Shown here: in pieces, positions 53,194-63,325 of the stretch | Position numbering within the stretch: position 1 is the stretch's first letter | Layout: every line of letters begins with the position of its first letter | DNA from: Vanrija pseudolonga | Taxonomy: Eukaryota > Basidiomycota > Tremellomycetes > Trichosporonales > Trichosporonaceae | Direction: 5' to 3' | Assembly (NCBI RefSeq): GCF_020906515.1 | Contig: NC_085855.1 | Coordinates: 434,001-498,000, forward strand | DNA: 64,000 nucleotides | Made by a program: the position numbers and the translations under genes | Notes under the pieces: model-generated | Told to the model about the DNA's origin: nothing | What the model saw: only the letters and a program-made list of their open reading frames with translations | The model's database searches: none

Positions 53194-54060
53194 GTTGGGA
53201 TTTGCTGGCTCCTACATTGGCTTGGGGGGAGCCTTTTGTCCGTCGTGGGGACAGCGCGGCAGTGTTTAGGCTAGCGGCTGACGGGACCCGGCATGCGTGG
53301 GTGGATGTGGTCGTCGCTAGACCATTTAGTTGTCGTTGTCCATGTCATGATCGTTGTCGAGGTCGTCGTCGTCGGTGGGGGTTGGTCTTGATGAGATCGG
53401 CGGGGTGAGAAGTGATGGACGTCTCACGAGATCATTCCACGTCCTTTACTTTATGTTATCTCTTGGCCAAGCGCAAATAGCTCGGCGCAGGGGGCGAGAT
53501 GATGCACTGCCTGCGTGTGAACGCGTCGGTGGCTGTGGGTGGTCGGGCTCTGGGTCGGTGGTCATGGGGCGGGAGTGGGGGGCGAGGCGGCGCGAGTCTG
53601 CACCGCGGTCGACTCTCACGCGGGGACCTCTGGGTTACGGCCGGCTACTCACTCGATAAGGTTCTTGCATGCTTCTCACCGACCTGGGGTTATACTTTGC
53701 CAAGAGGATGACGAGACGACAAGGATGACGACTCACACGAGGTGCTTAAAGCTGGTGGGTGGGCCGGAGGCTGGCGCCCGTGGCGGATCGACGGATCGGC
53801 AGCGGATGACGCTGACTGACGCTCAAGTCGCGCGACCTCTCGCCCGGACATGGCTGCATACTACTCGATACGGCAGCTCTTGGCTCTTAATATCTATGCA
53901 TGGAGAAGGCGCGCGGCCGCGTGCTCGAAAGCACTGGTGCGTGCGCATGTCGTGTGTCATAGCTGACCCGGGGGGATCGGTGGCAGCCGGAACGATTCTT
54001 TCCGCGAGTGTGGTCGTGCGGCAGCTTGTGCAGTCGTCGACCCACTGCCCGACCCACTAG

Positions 54061-55539
54061 CTACTTGCGACCACAGCACACGCACGGTGCCGCCTCGGCC
54101 CGCGTGCTCCACCGCATGCGTGAAAGGATTTCGCCCACGAGCTCCGTGTTTCGCGCGTCGCGTCGCGAGATCTCGGCGGCGAATGCGTCCAGTCGGCCCT
54201 CGGACGGCTCCGTACCGTCGATAAACTCCCAGCCTTTGCCATGAAGCACTGAGTAGAGGTCACTGGGGATTGTCATGGCGTCGACACTGAGGAAACCGAC
54301 GAATCCGTGGAATGGCTCGCCCGATGCCCACTTGAGGCCGTACTCTCGCGAGAAGAAGGCTCGAGTCAAGACGTTGCCGTGGAAAACCGGGTAGCACGTG
54401 AAGGCATCGTGGAGGGTGACACTGGCGATAGAAGGAAGCATTGCTGTGAGACAAGTGACAACCTCTGGAAATGACACGGTGACTAGCGCCTGGCGGCGGC
54501 GGCGGCGGCGACCACTTCCCATGTCAAACTTCTCGGCCACGTTGCGCCGCTCCTTCGGCCGCGAAAAGCACACTTGTGTCGGGTGGCAGATGTTGGCAAT
54601 GGTAACGAGCTTGCGGAGGAGTGTCTTCTCTTGAAACACCCCTCGTCGAAGGCTCCCCCACGTGAGGTTTACCATTGCCTCGCTGGTGATCGACAATGTC
54701 GTGGCGTTGGGAAACAAGACCTTGGTGACTCCAAAGGTGAGTCTGAATTGACTAAGGAGCGCCAGAAACTCCTGCTCGCGGTCCCATGGGAGACGTTCGA
54801 GCACCACGGTACGGCAGAGGGCCAGGCACCCGAGCTTGTACTGCTGCCACTTGAGGAAGACGTTGTAGTCTTGACGCTGGTGGAGAATGACCGTCGTGGC
54901 GAGTTCAAATATGCTGGTTGTGTTCGAGCCACGCGCGAAACTGCTTGGCGGGAGCAGACCGTAACACAAGCCGGAGATGTTGCCCCAAGTAACATGAATG
55001 GTGTTGTAAAGCTCGGGAATGACCACAGCGTGAGTTGCTTTGGATGCGAGAGCCAAGTTGGCCACCGTTGCCTGAGCACCAGACGCGGCGGCCTTCTGCG
55101 CGATCAACCGGATGATCTCATTCGGAAGACGCGGAGAGGCATCACCGAGCTGGCCGAGCCACGGGAAGTCGGCTGAGGGGTCTGCCTGGCCGGCTGGTGG
55201 TGGAGAGGAGGCGACACGTGACGAGAGGTACCGTTTGGGAATCTTGAAAGGAGGGAAAACAGGGAGGGTAAGGAGTGGTGGTTCCGGGGTGACAATGGCT
55301 GGTGACGGCCTGTGGCAGCGCACGAAAGGATCGTCGTCCAGTAGAGGTACCTTGCTGCTCACAGCGTCCTCGGCAGTGACATGGATGATCTTGAATGGAG
55401 TAACGATGTTGTCGCTGAAGCTGCTGTGGGTGGATACGGTGTGTTTCCTGCCGCCAGAGACTCGGCGGACGAGGTTGAGTACGTTGTGGACGATGTCCAT
55501 CTGGGGGGCGTGAGCGAGACGGTGCGGAGGGTGACACAT
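54061..55539 (-). CDS. F-box-like protein, tandem family member B
   Basis: One exon, 492 residues (ATG 55500 would give 479; the upstream ATG has the better context). The F-box-like unit is RLPNEIIRLIAQKAA with LANLALASKATHAVVIPELY (about residues 137-180). Shared family blocks are KWQQYKLGCLALCRTVVLER with LPWDREQEFLALL, SVTLHDAFTCYPVFHGNVL, GWEFIDGTEP and the end SRMRWSTRAEAAPCVCCGRK, which carries the CxxC three residues from the C-terminus. An Arg-rich run (GSGRRRRRRQ) marks a basic loop. It lies between members A and C on the same strand. Function unknown. Confidence 0.8.
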   Translation of the reverse strand: MCHPPHRLAHAPQMDIVHNVLNLVRRVSGGRKHTVSTHSSFSDNIVTPFKIIHVTAEDAVSSKVPLLDDDPFVRCHRPSPAIVTPEPPLLTLPVFPPFKIPKRYLSSRVASSPPPAGQADPSADFPWLGQLGDASPRLPNEIIRLIAQKAAASGAQATVANLALASKATHAVVIPELYNTIHVTWGNISGLCYGLLPPSSFARGSNTTSIFELATTVILHQRQDYNVFLKWQQYKLGCLALCRTVVLERLPWDREQEFLALLSQFRLTFGVTKVLFPNATTLSITSEAMVNLTWGSLRRGVFQEKTLLRKLVTIANICHPTQVCFSRPKERRNVAEKFDMGSGRRRRRRQALVTVSFPEVVTCLTAMLPSIASVTLHDAFTCYPVFHGNVLTRAFFSREYGLKWASGEPFHGFVGFLSVDAMTIPSDLYSVLHGKGWEFIDGTEPSEGRLDAFAAEISRRDARNTELVGEILSRMRWSTRAEAAPCVCCGRK

Positions 55540-55845
55540 GGTACTACCTTTGGAGAGGATTAGACCTTTAGCACGATTGACTGAAGGAGGGAGTATGAAG
55601 CAGGGGGATGGAGGGGGATGGGATTATTATAGGGGTATTGGACGATTTGGTGCAACGGAGGGGGTGACTGCACCACAATGGGCGACGATGCGTGAAACGC
55701 TGGGAGAAGCACTTTGAGTCAATACAAAGGACTGTATGGCACACAGAAGACATTTATCGCCAGCCTCCCCACACACACTCACACGCATTCGTGTTCGCAT
55801 ACTGCGAGGGCCGTGTGCCCGGATTGAAAGGGCGATGAGAGCCAC

Positions 55846-57423
55846 TCAAGCGCGGGACCGATTTTCGACATTTTCCCACATTTTTGACAGTTTTGCCCTC
55901 AGCCGGTGTCGCAGGTCGTCACCGCCCATCGGACCGGTATCATGCCTTATCAGCGCCATGCCGCCCTCGTACTCGGGCTTGATTGACATCCGGGTGCCCC
56001 GGAAGAAGTGCGTCTTGGTAGTGTGCCCTGGTGTAAGCGCCGTCCGTGGCCAGCCCTCACCAAGCACTTTCTTGAGCCCACAAACCACACACGGCTCGGC
56101 GTCTTCTTTGCCCACCCAGTGTACCTTGGACAGGATTGAATCCCCCCACTCGGCTTCCATCCTTGCCAAGTCCTCCTCACTCCAGTTGTTCCCTTCGATG
56201 AGGTCGATAGCCCCAACGTCGCGTCCCCACTCGAGGCGATCGACCGCTGCGGCGTAGACCTCTTGGATGTGCCCGTACCAATCTCCGAAAGGAGGAAATC
56301 CATCGGGACAGAAGAAAACACGACTCAGGGGCGAAGTGAAGAGTGCAGGGAGATACGCCGCATTGTGATACGTCACCGACTGGATCGGCATGTCGTGGAC
56401 GAGGTCGTAGAGTGCCCGTAGGGAATCGGCGGCCTCGGCCATCCACGACACGACATCCATGTAGTACTCGTGACCTACTTTCAGCTTCAAAATGGGAATA
56501 CACTCACTATCTAGACGCTCATTGAGTGACCACCATTGGAGGAGGGTGCGCCCCGAGTTCGGTTGGATGAGACAGAGGTGCTCCACAGCGCACAGCGGAG
56601 ACAACGAGGGCAGGCCTTCTAGCCGCTGGCTTAGACCACTCAAAGCCTGCGCGGAAACGGAAACATACTTGAGACGTGGGAAGAGGACTTTGGTTGCCTT
56701 TGATCGCTTTCGCCTCGTCTTGGGTAAGAGGGCAGTGGAGAGGACTTCGAGGGCGTGCAGTGCGTCCGAGTCGGGGAGATCTTGCACCTCGAGACGCGTG
56801 CACCATCGAAGACACGCCAGCTTGTGCCGCAGCCAGGTTGTCGTGTACTCTCGTCCATGATTCTCGAGGGCGCAAGAGAATCCCGCTTGCGAGAAGCGCG
56901 TATCCTGAGGAATGTGCCCGTTCGAGTCGGGCATGTGGCCGGCAAACGGGTCGGGGTTGGCGAACAGCGGGGTGTCGTCTTCACGGCCCAGGAGACGGCT
57001 GAGCTTGTGAGGAAGATGGGGCCGGTGGTGGTGGTGTACCCGAAGGGCCTTCGGGTCATCTTTCAACGGATCCTCCTCTTGGGGCACATCGCCTTCGAGC
57101 CAGCGAACTGGTACTGGGAGGAGGCCGTGGGTGATCCATCCGGAGTTGGTGGCATTGAGTGTGAGGCTGTTGTACAGAATCGGGACGAGGAGGACGTGTG
57201 CGGCTTTGCAAGTGAGTGATAAGTAGGAGAGGGAACGTTTGGCAGAGGACAAATGTGTGCCGATTTGGAGGAGGACTCTGTCGGGCAAGAGTGGGGAGAC
57301 GCCGAGGGCCGTGGAGGCGATGTGGCCTATGGACAGGGGTGGTTGTGGCGGAGAATACAGTGCTGCCAGGTCGTGGTCTGGTAGGTCGTGGAAGGGGATC
57401 TGGTTGTAGCTGTCTTCCTGCAT
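55846..57423 (-). CDS. F-box-like protein, tandem family member C
   Basis: One exon, 525 residues from the ATG at 57423. The F-box-like unit is close to the N-terminus (LLPDRVLLQIGTHLS, LSLTCKAAHVLLVPILYNSL). Shared blocks are TTWLRHKLACLRWCTRLEVQ, SVTYHNAAYLPALF, SRVFFCPDG and KVHWVGKEDAEPCVVCGLKK, where the CxxC lies at about residue 445. Unlike A and B, about 75 residues follow it, basic and possibly a late addition. It shares a divergent promoter, with a C15 tract, with the AT-hook protein gene. Function unknown. Confidence 0.8.
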   Translation of the reverse strand: MQEDSYNQIPFHDLPDHDLAALYSPPQPPLSIGHIASTALGVSPLLPDRVLLQIGTHLSSAKRSLSYLSLTCKAAHVLLVPILYNSLTLNATNSGWITHGLLPVPVRWLEGDVPQEEDPLKDDPKALRVHHHHRPHLPHKLSRLLGREDDTPLFANPDPFAGHMPDSNGHIPQDTRFSQAGFSCALENHGREYTTTWLRHKLACLRWCTRLEVQDLPDSDALHALEVLSTALLPKTRRKRSKATKVLFPRLKYVSVSAQALSGLSQRLEGLPSLSPLCAVEHLCLIQPNSGRTLLQWWSLNERLDSECIPILKLKVGHEYYMDVVSWMAEAADSLRALYDLVHDMPIQSVTYHNAAYLPALFTSPLSRVFFCPDGFPPFGDWYGHIQEVYAAAVDRLEWGRDVGAIDLIEGNNWSEEDLARMEAEWGDSILSKVHWVGKEDAEPCVVCGLKKVLGEGWPRTALTPGHTTKTHFFRGTRMSIKPEYEGGMALIRHDTGPMGGDDLRHRLRAKLSKMWENVENRSRA

Positions 57424-57660
57424 TGTGTAAAGGTTGAGGGGAAGGAAGAATTTACCAGGTGAGATCAAGCCGGCCTTGTTAAGTGGTGCCGAGCAACTTG
57501 GTAGCCCTCAGCCAGCCAGCCTGCCCGCCCTCTACGTCACTGAATCGCCCTCGCGCAGCATCCCTCGGCTGGAACATCGCCCAGGCATGCACCGAACGTC
57601 ATACTTCTCACTTTGTTCCTCTCCATCATGCCCACCATGCATAGAGCAAGACATTGCATA

Positions 57661-57675
57661 CCCCCCCCCCCCCCC
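57661..57675. repeat. Homopolymer C15 tract
   Basis: Fifteen C residues in the divergent promoter, comparable with the G23 tract between APL2 and BOL3. Confidence 0.9.
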
Positions 57676-57744
57676 TGCCGACGGCCCTCGTCGGCGGCCT
57701 CCTCCCTCGCCATGGGTGGACCACGAAAGTGGAGGTTTCAAAGT

Positions 57745-57750
57745 CACGTG
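57745..57750. promoter_or_regulatory. CACGTG E-box next to an AAAGT element
   Basis: TCAAAGTCACGTGG combines both motif types that recur in the divergent promoters of this window. Confidence 0.4.
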
Positions 57751-57865
57751 GTCCTATCCAAACGCGGTCAAGACTGACTTCGAGCATCCCATCCCACCCA
57801 TCCATCCTCCTAGCATCAACTACTCCATCTCTCTCTCACTCACATCCCATCGACACTCATGCTTA

Positions 57866-58687
57866 ATGCTGCCCCATTCCCAGCGGCATACGCAGCAATA
57901 TCCGCCACAACGACAACCGCAGAACCAGCAGAACCACCGGGCCTGGGAACAACAACAGCAGCAGCAACAACAGCGGCAACAACAGCAACCGCAACAGCAG
58001 CAGCAGGCGGCGCTTCCGCCGCCTGACGCGCGCAACCTCCCGTCCATCTCGACCGTTCAGTCCTCACGATACTCTCCCGATGAACGCGACGAGCTGAACA
58101 GGGACACTTACAACCATGCCGTCAGACTACTCAGCCAGGTCCGCGCGCGTGAGCTCGCGGCCGGCGGCGCATCGGTCACCAACAGCGGTGGTATGCAGCC
58201 CCAGCCTTCGCTGTACCAGCAGCAACGTGCAAGACCATCTGAATCGCATCAGGCTTCACTTAATCAGCAGCAGCCACAGTCGCAGCGATCGCAGCAGCAG
58301 CCCCAGTACCTCCCGTCCCTTCCAGACCCGCTCGCCGCCCAGTCTAGACGGCCCCAGCTCGCGCCCTTGACATCCGATGAGCGTCAGACCCCGCAGCTGC
58401 CTCAGGCCTCCCAGCAGTTCAACACCAACGCCCATGCAAGCTCGAGTCGGGCCCAGCCGAGTAATGGAGGGTACCAGCCTGCTGGCGGTCGAAACGTCGC
58501 GGCGCCTCCAGCCCCATCCGCAGTGAATGCCAACGGAGGCAGTAATTGGGACAATCGCCCTGCCGCGTCTGTACCAGGCGTCTCCAGCTCCCATCAGCCC
58601 ATACAGCCTCCCACCTTCAACGTGTTCACGTACCGGCCACCGCCAAGTCAGCAACACGCTATGCAACAACGGCAGCAGCAGCAGCAA

Positions 58688-58724
<37 letters not shown>

Positions 58725-61700
58725 CGTACCGCCAGCAGCAGAACCAGCAGCCGCCGGCTGGCCGTGCCATCCCCAGCCAGCGACAACCTCCATCTCAACC
58801 AGCCCAGCCAACAGTTCAGTGGACCCCAAGTGCTCCCCCAGCTTCGTATCGCCTCTCCCCAGACTCTCACGACAATTCTCGGCAAGGGACCCTCCCACCT
58901 CTGAACAGCACGCCGTCGGTGCCCCTACACGTCAATCCAGTACCAGCACCGCCAACAGCACAGACTACATCCACCGCAGCGCCAACCTCAGGCTCAGCCT
59001 CGCCGCTATCTTCATTGACACCGACCCCAGCTCCTCCAGAAACCAATGGAGCCGCACCCGCCACCCAAGGGAAGACGCGAAGGCCCCTGGACCGTCATTT
59101 CCTTACACCAGAGATGCTGAGAGGCCTCGGCCTTCACCCTTCGCCCTCAAAGCCCGACCGTTGGATCGCACCAACATCGTGCAACGAGTGCTTATCTCGT
59201 GGGGAGCCGTGCAGTATTCCGCCTCTCCGTCAGCCCGTCAAAAAGGAGTATCTTATTCGCACACTCTGCGACCGTTGCAAAAGGCTGAAGAAGGACTGCA
59301 GCTCTGCGTGGCTCGCATATCGTATCGAGGGCGGCGCTCTCGTGGTGGATACAACTGTGCAGAGGACGAAACCAGGTCGCAAGTCGACGGCTGCGGAGCA
59401 AACTCCGCCCACTCAGCCAGCGGTACCCGCGGCTCGGCCACCACCCCCTCCTCCGCCGAAGCGTGCCAGAGGGACACCAAGGAAAGAGCCGATTCTTGGC
59501 CCCGATGGCCAGCCTCTCCCTCCTCCAGTGCGATCCCGGGTGAGGCGTGGTCCTGATGGAGAACCCCTCCCAAAGCGTCCGCGTGGAAGACCAAGGAAGG
59601 ATGCATCCACAGCGGTGCCTGCTAGTGAACCTCCTTCCACCGCTGCCCCTCCTGAGATAGGGCCTCCTCCCCTGCAGCGTCCGCGGGGGGGGCCCCGAAA
59701 GGATGGCTCCAGTGTCGGCGTAGTTGCTGTGGGTGGAGCAGCTGGTGGGGGTGCCCCTGGACCCAGCACCACTGCACCGGCTCTCCTGTCGCCAGAGATT
59801 CGCGCTACGGCCCAGCGCTCTGGCGTATCCCTTTCTCAGATTGCACCTCCACCGCGCCCCCCGACCTTCCCATCCGGGAGTACTCAACGGGCTATCCTGG
59901 CCAGCCAGAGGGACATTGCTGAGCGTGCGATCCTTGCTAGTCAGGGAGCAGCACCCCCTCTCCAGCTCAACGGCGGCTTCGTTAGCAACGCAGCTCTCCG
60001 ACAGGAAGCCGCACAGAGGCGACCTGGGCATCACCCACAACAGCCTGGGTCAAGGACTGCCGCCACCGCAGCGGCAGCAAGTTCGCGCCGCAATCTCTCG
60101 ACCGCCAAAGCCGCCGAAGCCAAAGCCCCCGAAGCCGCCCAAAGAGCCAAAGCCTCCACGCGGACGATTCCACCCTTTCGGCCCATGGGCACTACCACAC
60201 CTTGTCGAGCCGGGCACCGGTGGCCAGCCACTCTGGGCAGATGCGCTCCAGCGCCTCAGGGTGGCTGAGTCGGTCGGCCTCCCTGTCGACAAGGATATCG
60301 ATCGCATGTTGATGCGCGCGACTGAAACGACGCAGAAGGCCGAACGCTTTGTCGCGCGCCAGCAGCGCGAGGAGGAGCTGAGGCGGAGATTGGCCGAGAC
60401 TGCTCGACTTGCTGTTGAGCGTGCGGCGCAACGAGCGGCACTCGCAGCATTGCCGCCAGCGCAACGCCCCCCGAAACTGAAGCCCCCTAAGCCGCCGCGC
60501 CCCCCGAAACCGCCGAAAGAGAAGAAGTTCAAGGAGACGATGTCGAACCTCATCCTCCCTGATTCCAGTTCTTTCGACCTCAGGCGGTCGTATGCGGGCG
60601 TGGAGCGACGACCGGGTAGGAAGAAGAAGGTTGCGACGGATGCCATGGCGGAGGTAGCTGTTCCTGACGCAGATGTCGCTGCCGCAGCCGTCGCCGCCAC
60701 TGCTCTGCCCGCCGATTCGGGAGCCCCAGCTTCCGGAGAGGCTGGCTCGGGTCAAACCGAGGCCGCTCCTCCGGCAGAGCCAGAGCGGAGTGCTACGGAG
60801 GCGTCGGGAGAGGCTGAAGCAGCGGAGCCACCCGCTGAGGACTCTGCGCCCGTGGAAGCTACGGAGCCAAGCGTCGAGTCACAGCTCGAACGCGCGGCGC
60901 TCGTGGCGGAAATCAGCGAGGCTGTGGGCGTCCCAGGCGACGTGGCCCCTACTGCCGACGATACGGCAGCCGTTACGGTCGAAGAAGCGCCAGCGCCATC
61001 CGGCGTTGAGGCATCTTCAGCGGAGGACGTAGCGGTCGAAGTTGCTGTGCCTGTGGCCCATGTGGCAGATACAGAGCCACCTGTTGAACAGGCAACGGAC
61101 AAAGTTCCTCCCCTCGATCAGGCGGTCGAGGAAGCAGCTCCGGTCGACCAAGCGACGGACGGAGCAGCTGAGGCCACTCAGGCAGTCGAAGTCGCTGCCC
61201 GGCCTGGCAAGGGGGCCGAGGCAGTCGAGCAACCCTGCCAAGCTGCTCAAGTGGAAACGGCTACCGGAGCAGTGGAAGCCGAAGAAGCCTCCCAGCTCGA
61301 CCAGGCTGCTCAACTGGACGCGGTGACGGAGGCAATGAATGCGGAAGCAGACGCCTCGGACAACGACTCGGATGCGGCAGAGGCAGATGCCGATCCTGAG
61401 GGTGACGGAGAAGCCGACCAGACGATGGATGTCGACGAACCCGCATTGGACCGTTGGGACGAGGAAGACGAAGTGGTCGAAGTCGACTACGATGACGAGG
61501 AGGCGGCAATGAACGAGCCCGACGCTGGATACGACGGTGAGGCGGACGAAGAGGCCGATGAGGAAGAAGCGGACGAAGTTCTCGATGTGGACGCCTACAA
61601 CGACTACCCGGAGGTCACCTTCGTGGCAGACTCTGAGGAGGAAGACGACGACGATGACCGCGATGACTATGTTGAAGTCACGTATGTTGCGGATTCTGAC

Positions 61701-62816
61701 GAGGAGCGCGCCATCAACGAGCCGGCGGAACCGAAGAAACGCAAACCGTACAAGAGGCGCCGTCCTCCGCCAGCTGTCCCTCGACGTGTATTCTACGGCA
61801 CGGCGCCGACCATAGCGCGCCCTCGGCCGGTCAAGCGGCGTAGGATTCAGCGGGCGTACGTTGAAATCGTGACGAGGAACCTCTACTCCCTCCGGAACCA
61901 GGCCGCCAGCGACTTTGAAGACGAGCTCGAGTGGTCGGACAACGACCGGCCGTCGCGTCCTATCATGATCACGCAGAGACCGCCACCGCGTTCCGTGTGG
62001 GCGACGCCAACGCGCGTAATCTCGCTCGCTCGCACACAGCACAAGTCGTCAGGCTACATCGTTGTGGAGAAGCATACGCTACCAGACCTCACACCGCTAG
62101 TCATTCGAAAGCTCCATCCGCCTCTCCACTTCTTCCCCTTACTGCCCCCGCCTACGCCACGACCCCGCCATGTGACCCCGGAGCCTGCGGCGTCCATCTC
62201 TGACTTTGGTGGAGACGGAGGAGACACTTTCTGGGAGCCGCTTGGAGGTGCGGATATTGAGGACGTTGCTCTCCTCCAAGACGTGGGCATCAGTCCTCTG
62301 AGATCGCCGGCAGTGAGAACTGCACCACGCTCGCCGCTCCTCCCGATACAGGCGGCTCGCCCCTCGTCGCCTCTTCTCAGCGCGCGCAAGTCATTCGTCA
62401 CGCCATCCAGACCCGCCTGGCAACCAGAAGCACCGCCCCTGCCGTCGGTGCTCACCCTGCGTTCGCTCCTCACCACGCCTACGTCCTCCTCGTCGACACC
62501 AGCCGCCGCCGCCCCGGAGGTACGACCAACACCTACACCCACCCAACAGTCGGATGCTCTCGATACCGAGTTTGCGTCCGAGGCAGCCAACATCCAGAAC
62601 TCGTATGACTCGGAGCTCGACGCCGAGAACGCTCGCTTCGCTGCCCTTCTCGAGGCGGAGAGGCAACGCCACGCCCGCGCCGTCGCGGCCCTCGCGTCGC
62701 GATACAAGGGCCAAGTGGAGCGCTTGAACCACGAAGTGGTGCGCACCGCGAATGAAATAGAAGGGGGACCGCCGGCGGAGACTGCAACGCAGCCTGCAGC
62801 AGCCCCAGACGCATAA
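57866..62816 (+). CDS. Large poly-Q, zinc-cluster-like, AT-hook protein with one frame break
   Basis: Two overlapping plus-strand frames: 57866-60268 (800 codons from the ATG) and a second, open from 59724 to 62816. The first has two Gln-rich runs, a split cysteine unit (SCNECLSRGEPC, then LCDRCKRLKKDC; two C-x2-C-x6-C halves 18 residues apart) and three AT-hook-like units (KRARGTPRK, KRPRGRPRK, QRPRGGPRK). The second continues with PKPPKPP repeats, an acidic run (about 61350-61710), KKRKPYKRRRPPP and a C-terminal coiled coil (SELDAENARFAALLEAERQR). The PPKPP motif occurs both in the overlap (60108-60165) and deeper in the second frame (60480-60520), so coding probably switches near 60010-60100. 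No normal intron fits; an indel in the assembly, a disabled gene or an odd intron are the options. Probably a DNA-binding nuclear protein. Confidence 0.7.
57950..58010 (+). repeat. CAG/CAA repeat (poly-Q 1)
   Basis: Imperfect CAG/CAA tract coding for a Gln-rich run with Arg and Pro breaks near the N-terminus of the AT-hook protein. Confidence 0.85.
58665..58745 (+). repeat. CAG/CAA repeat (poly-Q 2)
   Basis: Longer CAG/CAA tract giving an uninterrupted run of more than fifteen Gln; mixed codons make it less prone to slippage. Confidence 0.85.
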
Positions 62817-63325
62817 TCTATTGTACTCTTGTTGTATTAGAACCCTTCTGGGATGTATGTGTTCTTCATGGACCATGGACATGTGTCGGAGCCCCACACT
62901 GGAGACGAGACGAAACTGACGGCAGCAAATTCGGCAGTTGGTAAGACATTGCAGGCTGAGGGACGGAGAGATCAGCAGTGATGGCCATCAACATGCAGCA
63001 GGCGCGTAGACTGAATGCGCTGCTGGGGGCTCCTCGCGCGTCGGAGGTGCGCAGATAGTTGCTAGAGTTGATGGTACCTGTGTGAGGTACACAGCCGTCG
63101 GACGAGTCCACAAGCCTCCCGCACCTCCTGGTCCCATCTCGTCCAGACGGATCTCCTCCCCATCGCCAGCCGCACGGTCAGCTCACTGACACAGGCCTGA
63201 CCCGTCTGCGCCGCCCGTCTCCGCGCGCGCTATCCACCCGCCCCGGTGCACCCACTCAACCCCCCACCCCCGTATGCGAATGATGGTACATGTGCCTACT
63301 ACGATCTGGCCATGTCCAAAGCCCT
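62817..63325. other. Convergent intergenic region, 509 bp
   Basis: 3' flanks of the AT-hook gene and RPL9. No gene or structured element is seen. Confidence 0.5.

Larger units (their letters stand above)
51902..54060. other. Gene-poor interval of 2.2 kb between family members A and B
   Basis: The longest gap in the window. It holds no open frame with domain sequence. Visible items are a repeated GACGGAC stretch near 52196-52220, a 14-bp palindrome (53114-53127), a stem-loop followed by T8 (53164-53193) and a 37-codon minus-strand frame with an acidic end (53326-53440). It could contain a non-coding RNA or the remains of a lost paralogue; neither is shown. Confidence 0.5.
57424..57865. other. 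Divergent promoter between F-box-like member C and the AT-hook gene
   Basis: 442 bp containing a C15 run, GAAAGTGGAGG and TCAAAGTCACGTGG elements and a CT-rich probable leader. An in-frame extension of the AT-hook frame through this region looks non-coding. Confidence 0.5.

Noticed and set aside
53539-54060. 173-codon plus-strand open frame in the gene-poor gap
   Set aside because: No motif, mixed composition and no splice-site context; it abuts the stop of F-box-like member B on the other strand.
59729-59795. Candidate 67-nt intron joining the two frames of the AT-hook gene
   Set aside because: Length fits the frame change, but there is no CTNAC branch, and it would replace a natural-looking stretch with the AILASQ repeat by unlikely sequence.
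61017-62042. 341-codon minus-strand open frame opposite the acidic part of the AT-hook gene
   Set aside because: Phe/Val/His-rich complement of Glu/Asp codons; the sense strand has coherent acidic and basic blocks.
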